From a candidate division WOR-3 bacterium (GTDB lineage Bacteria; SDB-A), in assembly GCA_016934535.1 (NCBI GenBank), contig JAFGSQ010000006.1:1-64000 (forward strand): a stretch of DNA of 64,000 nucleotides, read 5' to 3'. Positions 19,486 to 27,302 of the stretch are shown piece by piece. The notes below the pieces were generated by a model. The model was not told the origin of the DNA. It ran no database searches and worked only from the letters and a program-made list of their open reading frames with translations. A program made the position numbers and the translations under genes. Position 1 is the stretch's first letter, and each line of letters starts with the position of its first letter.

Positions 19486-20106
19486 TTAAACGACTGCGGT
19501 TTTTCTCGTTTTCTGGATCTTGCGACCCAGTTGGAATGCTTTTTCAGTAAATTTGTTTTTAGTTTTTTCGTTGTTTTCCATTCCGCCGGCTTTAAGTGAG
19601 CATACTTTGCCGCACGACCATAGTTTGCAAATCCACTTTAGTGTTTTTATGGAGTGACCGGTTATGCCGAATATTACGTTTACAGGATAAGGCGCTCCGG
19701 AAGAAAGCAGGATGACACCTCTTTTATCTTTCCTTTTCGGGTTCCTTCCTTTTGGCCATCCCTTGCCCGGTTTCAGTACGGCATAATTTCTCTCTAAAAA
19801 TCTTTTCATCAGGGCGGTAGGTCCCATTTCATAAACCGGAGTGGCAAAAACCAGAACATCGCATTCGAGCATGTCTTCAAGGATTCCCTTCGTGTCGTCA
19901 TCTATAGAGCAAATGCCGATTTTCCCTTCGGTCTTCATGCACTCTTCGCAGCCGCGGCAGAAAGCGACATTTGCATCGAGAAGATCGACAATTTTGACTT
20001 CGGCGTTTTCATCTGCGCTTTTAATTCCTCTCGCGAAATTATCCACGAGTGCCGAAGTCATACCGTCTTTTTTGTAGGTTCCTTTGATTATCAAAACATT
20101 TCCCAT
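19486..20106 (-). CDS. Flavodoxin-fold NAD(P)H-dependent FMN reductase
   Basis: 206 residues from the start at 20106 (MGNVLIIKG), preferred over an upstream in-frame start at 20139 because AAAGGAG precedes it and the fold begins directly there. The order KGTYKKDGMTSALV (flavin phosphate loop), CRGCEECMKTEGKIGIC (iron-sulfur flavoprotein-like cysteines near residue 50) and VFATPVYEMGPTALMKRFLER is that of the NADPH-dependent FMN reductase/Isf family. The Cys cluster could bind an Fe-S cluster as in Isf proteins. Likely a flavin-dependent electron-transfer protein with unknown partner. Confidence 0.75.
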   Translation of the reverse strand: MGNVLIIKGTYKKDGMTSALVDNFARGIKSADENAEVKIVDLLDANVAFCRGCEECMKTEGKIGICSIDDDTKGILEDMLECDVLVFATPVYEMGPTALMKRFLERNYAVLKPGKGWPKGRNPKRKDKRGVILLSSGAPYPVNVIFGITGHSIKTLKWICKLWSCGKVCSLKAGGMENNEKTKNKFTEKAFQLGRKIQKTRKTAVV

Positions 20107-20155
20107 AATGAACTCCTTTACGAGGTCCGGTACTGACAATTCATTTTTCGAAAAT

Positions 20156-21271
20156 TTACTTTAAATATATAAGTTCTCCGAAAGAACTTTCATTTCCTGA
20201 TACAAATATTTTATAAAAATACACTCCATTTTCAGCAGGTTTCAATTCCGAGCAAGTGCCGTCCCACGAAAAACTATGATCTCCTTCTCCGAGAGATCCT
20301 TCGAAAATGCTTTGAACAAAGCGCCCGAGAACATTGAATATTTTAATTTCGACGAATTCCGATTTTTTCAGATTAAAAGAGATCTCGGCATAATCCGTAA
20401 AAGGATTCGGAAATACTCTGCATTGCAGGAAATCGTTTACTGGAGACAAAACTCCCTCTTCAACCGAAGAAGGTTCCCATCCGTTCAAAACGGCGAACAT
20501 GTACCAGACCGCATATCCTTTCTGCTGACAGCTGGCATAGGTCGTGTGCCCGCCGTAACTGCCGTTGAATGCCGGGTGTTCGACGGGAATGAGGTGTGTG
20601 TCGTATACGTAAACATTATGCTCCCAAAGACCTGTCGTGTCGTTGTACCACCAGCAATCGAGATCTGCGAAGTCAAACAGCACCTTGTTGTTATCTATGC
20701 AATATTGCCTGATCTGATTGTTTCTCAAAAACCTGTTGTATCCGCTCGATCCTGTCGCCTGAGCGTTTCCTGTCATGTAAATAAAAGTGACTCCGGGAAA
20801 TTCCAGTTCGAGTTGAGTTATCGAGTCCAAATATTCCTGAATCTGACTTTCGTTGTATCCGTCAATCTGCGTGCACCACGACCACGCTGAAAAATTGAGA
20901 GAGGGATTTCCGCTCAGTACAGCTCTCGTGGCGTTCATGCCGTCCGTTGACTGCCAATACAGATCCGGAGTGATGTAGGTCTGATTGACCTGCCCGTCGT
21001 GGATACAAAGAGCGCCCGGAACATTAGGCAGGTTACAGGAACCAATGGCCACGTTGAAAAAGGGATTCAGATCTTCATAATCATTCAATCCTATGGTCAA
21101 CTGACCTCCGTGAGACGTGTGCGCGTAATGCCATTTACAGTTTGTCTTCACAGAATCTATCCAGATCTGCGGGATACTTTCAGGATGAACATAAGAGTGG
21201 TCAATTATGATCCCTTGCCCGTTGATCAATCCCGAACAAAAAATCAGGAAAACAGCGGTTGAAAATTTCAT
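20156..21271 (-). CDS. Secreted protein with T9SS sorting domain, possibly SGNH-like
   Basis: 371 residues from the start at 21271, chosen because GGAGGCAAC lies just before it and a signal peptide (KFSTAVFLIFCSGLINGQ) follows. The central domain has YAHTSHGGQL near the start, FIYMTGNAQ, then NNKVLFDFADLDCW and a late HTTYASC; this pattern reminds me of SGNH-like secreted hydrolases but is not conclusive. The last 75 residues form a T9SS type A domain (VFPNPFTDYAEISF, IFNVLGRFVQ, GVYFYKIFVSG, terminal IYLK). Probably surface-exposed, role unknown. Confidence 0.7.
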   Translation of the reverse strand: MKFSTAVFLIFCSGLINGQGIIIDHSYVHPESIPQIWIDSVKTNCKWHYAHTSHGGQLTIGLNDYEDLNPFFNVAIGSCNLPNVPGALCIHDGQVNQTYITPDLYWQSTDGMNATRAVLSGNPSLNFSAWSWCTQIDGYNESQIQEYLDSITQLELEFPGVTFIYMTGNAQATGSSGYNRFLRNNQIRQYCIDNNKVLFDFADLDCWWYNDTTGLWEHNVYVYDTHLIPVEHPAFNGSYGGHTTYASCQQKGYAVWYMFAVLNGWEPSSVEEGVLSPVNDFLQCRVFPNPFTDYAEISFNLKKSEFVEIKIFNVLGRFVQSIFEGSLGEGDHSFSWDGTCSELKPAENGVYFYKIFVSGNESSFGELIYLK

Positions 21272-21394
21272 GTTGCCTCCTGCGGAAAATGATTTAAAGT
21301 AATGATAATACAAACGCATAAAAAAATAACAGTTTTTTTTGTTTAATGAGCGCATTTGAAATGCCAGTAAAACAATTAAATTGAGAGGCTAATA

Positions 21395-22006
21395 ATGACG
21401 TGGCTTGAAAACAAAATCGACAAATGGAAGCAAAACATAGAACGCTACACGGATCCCTATACTTCAGCAAAAATAATGGCCGGTTCGGATATATTAAAAG
21501 AAGCCTCAGAAAAAGAAAGAGCCGAATATTTCGAAAAAACATTGAATAAGCTTGAACTTGAAATCCCTGACGAAGAAACGAGAGAAAATATTTTATCGGC
21601 CTGTTCGTGCGTTTTTACTGAGGAATTCGGAGATGAATTAATACTCGAACTTCGTGAGATATATAAAAATACCGTCAAAATAGAAAAAGTGGTAGAACGG
21701 ATGAAACAGCATCCCGGTAAATTTGCCCACACTGTTTACGAAAACGGCGTCGTAAGGGAAAAAAGGAAACCGAGAGATCCAGTTGCATACGCATCGGCAA
21801 AGACGGGCGAAGAGAGAAAACTTGCAGCTTGTTTCTGTCCTCTAGTAAGAGACGGAAATGTACCTTTTCCAAAGCCTATCTGTCATTGCAGCGCCGGATG
21901 GTATAAAGGGATATGGGAAGGAATTCTTGATAGACCGGTAAAAGTTAAAGTCATAAAGTCATTGTTATACGGAGACGAAACCTGCGAATTTGAAATCCGA
22001 TTTTAA
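21395..22006 (+). CDS. Uncharacterised cysteine-containing cytoplasmic protein
   Basis: 203 residues, no signal peptide or membrane segment. The N-terminal two thirds are charged and helical. The C-terminal part has a cysteine set (ACFCPL, then PICHCSAGWYKGIWEGIL) followed by YGDETCEFEI. That ending weakly resembles V4R and L-2-amino-thiazoline-4-carboxylate hydrolase-like small-molecule binding proteins, in which a GDxxCEF strand closes the fold. GAGAGG precedes the start. It is divergent from the T9SS cargo gene and convergent with the ABC exporter operon; no functional context. Confidence 0.6.
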   Translation: MTWLENKIDKWKQNIERYTDPYTSAKIMAGSDILKEASEKERAEYFEKTLNKLELEIPDEETRENILSACSCVFTEEFGDELILELREIYKNTVKIEKVVERMKQHPGKFAHTVYENGVVREKRKPRDPVAYASAKTGEERKLAACFCPLVRDGNVPFPKPICHCSAGWYKGIWEGILDRPVKVKVIKSLLYGDETCEFEIRF

Positions 22007-22022
22007 CTTTCTTTCGGCGGAA

Positions 22023-23141
22023 CTATATTGTTTTTCTAAACCTCAGAATCGCCCCGTATAGAAATATTAAACCCAAGACAGTCAAAGATGCAAAATTCGG
22101 CCAAAGGACCTGTAAAGAACTGCCTTTTAAAAACAATCCCCGCAGAATAACTATCATATACTTGAGAGGATTTAAATAAGTCAAATACTGAATCCACACG
22201 GGCATGTTAGACACCGGAAAAATGAACCCCGAAAGAAGGAGAGCCGGTATTACGAAAAAGAATGTGCTGAGCATCGCCTGTTGCTGAGTTGAGCAAAGAG
22301 TCGATATCAGCAACCCGACTCCAAGAGTGCTCAGCAAAAAAAGCGAATTGGCAAAAAACAGCAAAAGCAAATTACCTCTGAACGGTATCTTAAACCAGAA
22401 TATTGCCACTGTTGTCACTAAAATCACATCTATCATGCCAATTATTGCGAATGGAAAAGTTTTTCCGACAATGAATTCAAATTTACTTATAGGCGTCACT
22501 AATATCTGTTCTATGGTTCCCATTTCTTTTTCTCTGACAATGGACATACCTGACAGCATCAATGTTATTATCATTACCATGGCGGCAATGACTCCCGGTA
22601 AATAAAAATTTTTACTATGAAGATTCGGATTGAAAAGAATTCTTTCTGAAAGTTTTACCTGCTTTACGTTCACTGAATTGAGATCCAATCCTCTGAGAAC
22701 AGTCTCTTTGTTGAATTTCGAAATAATATCGCTGGCATAACCCAGGACTGTCCCGGCTTTCATTGCATTTGATCCGTCGACTATGATCTGAACGGAAATT
22801 TCGAAATTTTTGCTGGCGGTTTTGCAGAATTCCGGGGATATTATCAATCCGAAATCCGCTTCTCCGCAGTCAATCATTTGCACTGCGTAATCATAATTGT
22901 CTCCTGTGCCGGAAAGCCTGAAGTGATCTGTGGACATGAATGCGTTCACGAACTTTCTGCTCAGAGAACTTTTATCTCCATCGACGATTACCGTTCCTAT
23001 GTTTTTCACGTCTGTAGTCACTGCGTAACCAAAAAGAAATGTCTGGATTATTGGTACTAAAAGTATGACGGTCCTCATTCGGGGATCCCGAAAAGCCTGA
23101 ATAAATTCCTTTTTCAGCATGTGCTTTATTCTGTTAAGCAA
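22023..23141 (-). CDS. ABC-2 type permease (YbhR/YhhJ-like)
   Basis: 372 residues; one membrane segment near residue 30, a long periplasmic domain (to about 170) and five C-terminal membrane segments, with GTIEQILVTPISKFEFIVGK after the second segment as in ABC-2 exporters. It begins with TTG at 23141 behind a G-rich ribosome site; an in-frame ATG at 23120 is an alternative. Last gene of the five-gene exporter operon and clearly homologous to the preceding permease. Together they form the heterodimeric membrane part of a drug, lipid or peptide efflux pump. Confidence 0.85.
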   Translation of the reverse strand: MLNRIKHMLKKEFIQAFRDPRMRTVILLVPIIQTFLFGYAVTTDVKNIGTVIVDGDKSSLSRKFVNAFMSTDHFRLSGTGDNYDYAVQMIDCGEADFGLIISPEFCKTASKNFEISVQIIVDGSNAMKAGTVLGYASDIISKFNKETVLRGLDLNSVNVKQVKLSERILFNPNLHSKNFYLPGVIAAMVMIITLMLSGMSIVREKEMGTIEQILVTPISKFEFIVGKTFPFAIIGMIDVILVTTVAIFWFKIPFRGNLLLLFFANSLFLLSTLGVGLLISTLCSTQQQAMLSTFFFVIPALLLSGFIFPVSNMPVWIQYLTYLNPLKYMIVILRGLFLKGSSLQVLWPNFASLTVLGLIFLYGAILRFRKTI

Positions 23142-23151
23142 TTTTTACGCC

Positions 23152-24261
23152 CTACATTTTTAGACGGAAACTTTTAACCGCCACCGCAAGAGACAGGAAT
23201 GCATATACAATCATAAAAATAAACTCAATCCACAGAGTAGTAATACTTCCGCCTTTTAAAAAAACTGCTTTGATTATTGATATAAAATATTTTGCCGGAA
23301 CAAAATGGCTTATCAGACGCACTGGCAAAGGCATGTTGGAAACATCATACACGAATCCCGAAAGAAGAAACGCTGGAAGAAATGTTGAAACCAATGACAA
23401 TTGACATGCCAAAAGCTGGTTTTTTGTTACTATGCTTATAGTCATTCCCATCATGAAGGCTCCGAAAAGAAAAAGAATACTGGAAAATGAAAAAAACAAA
23501 AAGTCTCCCTTTATCGGAATACCGAATATGAATTTTGCCGCCAATACAGCTACGACTACATCAAAGATTCCTATTAATAAATACGGTGTCAGTTTTCCTA
23601 CAATTATTTCCAGTGATTTCACAGGTGTCGAAATAAGAAGCTCCAAAGATCCATTTTCCCATTCTCTTGCCACGGTCAGAGAAGTGAGCATTGCCGCGAT
23701 AATCATAATTATAACCGCCAGCAAACCCGGTATAACTCCTATACGGGTTGAGAGTTCCGGATTATAAAGAATTTTTACAGAGACACCCTGATTTGCTGCG
23801 TTTATTAATTTAAAGTAATCAGCCATAAGTACTGTTCTGTTGAATACTTCAGTTGCGTTTTTGGCATAATTTAGAGATATCCTCGCGAAATAAGCGTCCG
23901 ATCCGTCTAAAATCAGCTGAATTTCAGGAGAATCGGCTCCAGAAAAATTCTCAGGAATGATAATTGCCGCCCGAATCATGTTTCTGTCCATAAGATTCAT
24001 CAACTGGCTATAACTATCCGCGTTCGACACGACTTTAAAAGTTCCTGAAGCCGTCATACCAGCCAAAAACGCTCGGCTCATACTTGATGAACTCCTGTCA
24101 TATACTCCAAGTGGAATATTTTTGACATCAAGCGATAGAGCGAAACCAAAAAACACAAGAAGAAGCAAAGGAATTGCTATCCCCATACCCAGACTTCTCG
24201 AATCCCTAATGACGTGAATAATTTCCTTCCGAGCCAGGGCAAACACTCTTCTATTATTCAT
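23152..24261 (-). CDS. ABC-2 type permease (YbhS-like)
   Basis: 369 residues, same architecture as its downstream partner: N-terminal membrane anchor (MGIAIPLLLLVFFGFALS), periplasmic domain, then about five membrane segments. NGSLELLISTPVKSLEIIVGK is the ABC-2 signature region, and SGFVYDVSNMPLPVRL is typical of the YhhJ/YbhS group. It is 3 bases after the ATPase gene stop. Predicted to work with the two ATPases and the HlyD-like protein as an exporter; the cargo is unknown. Confidence 0.85.
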   Translation of the reverse strand: MNNRRVFALARKEIIHVIRDSRSLGMGIAIPLLLLVFFGFALSLDVKNIPLGVYDRSSSSMSRAFLAGMTASGTFKVVSNADSYSQLMNLMDRNMIRAAIIIPENFSGADSPEIQLILDGSDAYFARISLNYAKNATEVFNRTVLMADYFKLINAANQGVSVKILYNPELSTRIGVIPGLLAVIIMIIAAMLTSLTVAREWENGSLELLISTPVKSLEIIVGKLTPYLLIGIFDVVVAVLAAKFIFGIPIKGDFLFFSFSSILFLFGAFMMGMTISIVTKNQLLACQLSLVSTFLPAFLLSGFVYDVSNMPLPVRLISHFVPAKYFISIIKAVFLKGGSITTLWIEFIFMIVYAFLSLAVAVKSFRLKM

Positions 24262-24264
24262 GCT

Positions 24265-25194
24265 TTAACTATCCGTAACTCTTATAAAAACATCTTCAAG
24301 TGATGGAACTATTGTTTTCACCAGGCTGAAGCTGTAATTTCTGCTTTTAAGCAATGATTCGATTTTGGATTTGTCAACTTTTTCTTTCAAAACAAGTTTC
24401 AAAATATTTTTATGAATCAATCCTTCCAGAATAAATCCAGTCTTTTTAAGCTCTTCAAGAACTGAATTCGGATCACAGCATCTGATTTCTATCATCGGTT
24501 CGGGTGATATCATTTTTTTAAGTTCATCCGGACTTCCTATGGCTTTTATTGATCCGCGGTCAATCAGAGCCAGCTTGTGACAATACTCGGCTTCCTGCAT
24601 ATAATGCGTAGTAACAAATACAGTGACGCCGCTGTCTGAAAGTTCATAAATCAGTTTCCAAAAATTTCTTCTCGTGACAGGATCAACTCCGGATGTCGGC
24701 TCATCCAAAAAAAGTATGGACGGATTGTGTACCACTGCACAACCCAGGGCCAGTCTTTGTTTCCAGCCCAAGGAAAGTGTTTTAGTAAGCCGGTTTTCCT
24801 TTCCTGTTAAACCTGCCATATCGAGTATCCATCTCTTTCTCATTTTTAATAAATTGTTTTTTACTCCGTATATTCCGCCGTAGAAATCTATGTTTTCTGA
24901 AATCTTCAGGTCTTCGTATAAAGAAAATTTTTGACTCATGTATCCGGTTATTTTTTTTACATCGTCAGGATGTTTCAAAATATCTATACCGTCCACGATG
25001 CAATCTCCAGAAGTAGGTTTAATTAGACCGCATAACATTTTTATTGTCGTTGTTTTACCGGCCCCGTTCGGTCCCAAAAAACCAAAAATTTCAGCCCTTT
25101 CTACATTCATGCTTATATAGTCGACGGCAGTGAAACCACCAAACTTTTTCAACACCTGACGGAGAATCACAGAATATTTACGATCGTCAGGCAT
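24265..25194 (-). CDS. ABC transporter ATPase
   Basis: 309 residues. Walker A GPNGAGKTTT, Q-loop YMSQKFSLYEDL, signature LSLGWKQRL (divergent from LSGGQ), Walker B LFLDEPTSGVDP and the H-loop in VTTHYMQEAEYC. A C-terminal extension from about 230 is typical of DrrA/YbhF-type exporter ATPases. It overlaps the upstream ATPase gene by 8 bases. In E. coli YbhF the two halves are fused; here they are separate genes. It powers the ABC-2 permeases downstream. Confidence 0.88.
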   Translation of the reverse strand: MPDDRKYSVILRQVLKKFGGFTAVDYISMNVERAEIFGFLGPNGAGKTTTIKMLCGLIKPTSGDCIVDGIDILKHPDDVKKITGYMSQKFSLYEDLKISENIDFYGGIYGVKNNLLKMRKRWILDMAGLTGKENRLTKTLSLGWKQRLALGCAVVHNPSILFLDEPTSGVDPVTRRNFWKLIYELSDSGVTVFVTTHYMQEAEYCHKLALIDRGSIKAIGSPDELKKMISPEPMIEIRCCDPNSVLEELKKTGFILEGLIHKNILKLVLKEKVDKSKIESLLKSRNYSFSLVKTIVPSLEDVFIRVTDS

Positions 25195-26116
25195 GCAAAC
25201 CTTTCATCATGCTGATGAAGACGTCTTCCAAACCGGGTTCAACGGGATATGTCTCATAATAATCGGAATTTTTTCTTTCAAGAACATCGGTAATAAATGA
25301 GACGTCGACGTTATTTTTAAATGTTAAGACGTTTACAAAATCCCCGTAAACAAATACGTCCGAGACTTCATTTATGCCGTCGAAGCATCTGGCGATCTCA
25401 CCAGGTTTTTTACACACTATTTTTATTATTTTTCCTGTAAACATCCCTTTTATGCTGTCCGGAGTTCCCTGAGCGATTATTTTTCCGTTGAAAATCAAAG
25501 ATATGCTGTCGCATTTTTCGGCTTCGTCTATGTATGAAGTTGAAATGAATACAGATGTTCCTTCTTTAGTCACTCCGGAAAGTATTTTCCAGAATTCCAT
25601 TCTAGAAACCGGATCAACGCCGTTTGTCGGTTCGTCGAGAAATATAATTTGAGGTTTGTGAATCAAAGCACAGATCAGCGAGAGTTTTTGTTTCATTCCC
25701 CCTGAAAGATGTCCCGCTTTTCTTTTGACAAACTCCGACAAATTATACATTTCCAGAAATTTTGAAGATTTTTGTCTGCATTCTTTCCTGTCAACCTCGT
25801 AAATATCTGCATAAAATTTTATGTTTTCCTCAACAGTTAGATCTCTGTACAAACCGAAGTTCTGACTAACGTAACCGATTTTATTTTTGATTTTTTCCGG
25901 ATTGTTTGAAGGATTTAATCCTAATATTTCAACCACTCCGGAAGAAGGATTCATTACTGTTGACAATATTCTTATGAGAGTGGATTTTCCAGATCCGTCA
26001 GGACCGATCAATCCGTATATTTCATTGCTTTTTACACTTAGAGAAATACAATCAATGGCTCTGACTTTCCCGAAATCCTTTGTAACTTTTTCGACTCTGA
26101 TAATATCTTCATGCAT
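25187..26116 (-). CDS. ABC transporter ATPase
   Basis: 309 residues. Walker A GPDGSGKSTL, Q-loop YVSQNFGLYRDL, signature LSGGMKQKL, Walker B FLDEPTNGVDP and a switch region where the usual H-loop His appears as Ser (FISTSYIDEAEKC). That substitution suggests a hydrolysis-impaired site, so the ATPase pair may be asymmetric, with the downstream paralogue keeping its His. Co-transcribed between the HlyD-like gene (4-base gap) and the second ATPase (8-base overlap). Confidence 0.87.
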   Translation of the reverse strand: MHEDIIRVEKVTKDFGKVRAIDCISLSVKSNEIYGLIGPDGSGKSTLIRILSTVMNPSSGVVEILGLNPSNNPEKIKNKIGYVSQNFGLYRDLTVEENIKFYADIYEVDRKECRQKSSKFLEMYNLSEFVKRKAGHLSGGMKQKLSLICALIHKPQIIFLDEPTNGVDPVSRMEFWKILSGVTKEGTSVFISTSYIDEAEKCDSISLIFNGKIIAQGTPDSIKGMFTGKIIKIVCKKPGEIARCFDGINEVSDVFVYGDFVNVLTFKNNVDVSFITDVLERKNSDYYETYPVEPGLEDVFISMMKGLHA

Positions 26117-26120
26117 CTCA

Positions 26121-27086
26121 TTAATATATTATTTCAATTGTCACCGGCATACCTGATTTAAGGGACTCATCACAATTCGGAACAAGTGCGTTAATTTCAT
26201 AGACTAAACCGGCTCTGACATCTTCAGTATAAACAACAGAAGGTGAAAATTCTGCTTCGTTTGAGATGTTCAGAATTTTTCCCTCGAAAATGTTGTCTTC
26301 ATCAGAACCAAAAAAGATCGATACTTTCTGATTCAACCTGATGTTTCCGAGCTGATCTTCACTAATCCAAAAATTTACAATCACAGTATCCAACATACTT
26401 ATCCGCGCAACTTCTTTCCCGGCCGCAACAATTTCCCCGCTTGCATAATTCAATTCTTCGACTACACCTTTTACAGGTGAAATTAAATATGTTCTGTCAA
26501 CTTGAAGCTGGGCAAGTTCCAGGGACTTCTCGGCGGCGATTACTTTTTCAATCGCAATTTCAATATCTTCAACCCTGTTTCCTTCGTTTGCCAAAGAAAA
26601 TTCCTGGAATGAAGCGCTGGTTTGTGCCTCTGCAATCTGGAATTCAGCCAATGCTTTGTCATAATCCTGCCGCGGCACATTTCCTTCTTCATAAAGAGCC
26701 TCTATGCGTAAAAGATTTTCTTTAATCAATTCAAGTCTTGTCTGATTTTGTTTAAGAACATAATATGTTCTGCTGATTTCCTGGTTTCTCAGACCGGCTT
26801 GCAGTTTTTCCAAAGACGCCCGCGCACCCGACAATTCTGCCAGCCTTAAGTCTCTGTTCAGTTCGAATTCTATCCTCTCTAATTCGGCAATAGTGTCGCC
26901 TGTTTCAATTTGTTCACCCTCTTTAAAATTCACTTTGGAAATTCTTCCGCCGACAAGAAAAGCAAGCCTCAATTCGTCGGCCTCGACGAATCCGTAACAT
27001 TTGATTTTTTGGATTTTATTTTGTTCACAGTCAGTTAAACTGACAAGACAAAAAAATAATATAATTTTTGATGATACATGTTTCAT
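26121..27086 (-). CDS. HlyD-family periplasmic adaptor, probable lipoprotein (YbhG-like)
   Basis: 321 residues. The N-terminus is hydrophobic and ends with SLTDCEQ, a plausible lipobox with Cys at about residue 20, suggesting outer-leaflet anchoring. A biotinyl-lipoyl half-motif (FLVGGRISKVNFKEGEQIETGDTI), a long coiled-coil hairpin (about 75-200), the second lipoyl half (SPVKGVVEELNYASGEIV) and a beta-barrel domain follow. It bridges inner-membrane ABC permeases to an outer membrane channel; no TolC-type gene is present in the window. First gene of the exporter operon. Confidence 0.85.
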   Translation of the reverse strand: MKHVSSKIILFFCLVSLTDCEQNKIQKIKCYGFVEADELRLAFLVGGRISKVNFKEGEQIETGDTIAELERIEFELNRDLRLAELSGARASLEKLQAGLRNQEISRTYYVLKQNQTRLELIKENLLRIEALYEEGNVPRQDYDKALAEFQIAEAQTSASFQEFSLANEGNRVEDIEIAIEKVIAAEKSLELAQLQVDRTYLISPVKGVVEELNYASGEIVAAGKEVARISMLDTVIVNFWISEDQLGNIRLNQKVSIFFGSDEDNIFEGKILNISNEAEFSPSVVYTEDVRAGLVYEINALVPNCDESLKSGMPVTIEIIY

Positions 27087-27169
27087 TGCAGATCTCTTTT
27101 ATTTTTCAAATTTTATACCTTTTACCCAAAATTGCACTATAAAATATTTTAGATTAAAGTAAAAAAGAT

Positions 27170-27183
27170 GTTTCTATAGAAAC
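27170..27183. promoter_or_regulatory. Perfect 14-base palindrome, possible operator
   Basis: GTTTCTATAGAAAC reads identically on both strands. It lies in the 216-base divergent region, 84 bases upstream of the HlyD-like exporter gene and 120 bases upstream of the second cyclase/TPR gene, where a dimeric repressor could control either. No regulator gene is adjacent, so the partner is unknown. The rest of this intergenic region is AT-rich without a clear promoter. Confidence 0.4.
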
Positions 27184-27302
27184 CAAGTGTTTGGAATATT
27201 AAAAAATTTTACTTAGTTTACTTATTGTCCAATAATGTTAAAATTGATACAAGGTGATTTTTGACCAAAGGAGAACGGCGTTTTAAGTAGCAGGGAATAA
27301 TT

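Noticed and set aside
20276-20890. 204-codon plus-strand open frame
   Set aside because: Antisense to the T9SS cargo gene at 20156-21271; no ribosome site.
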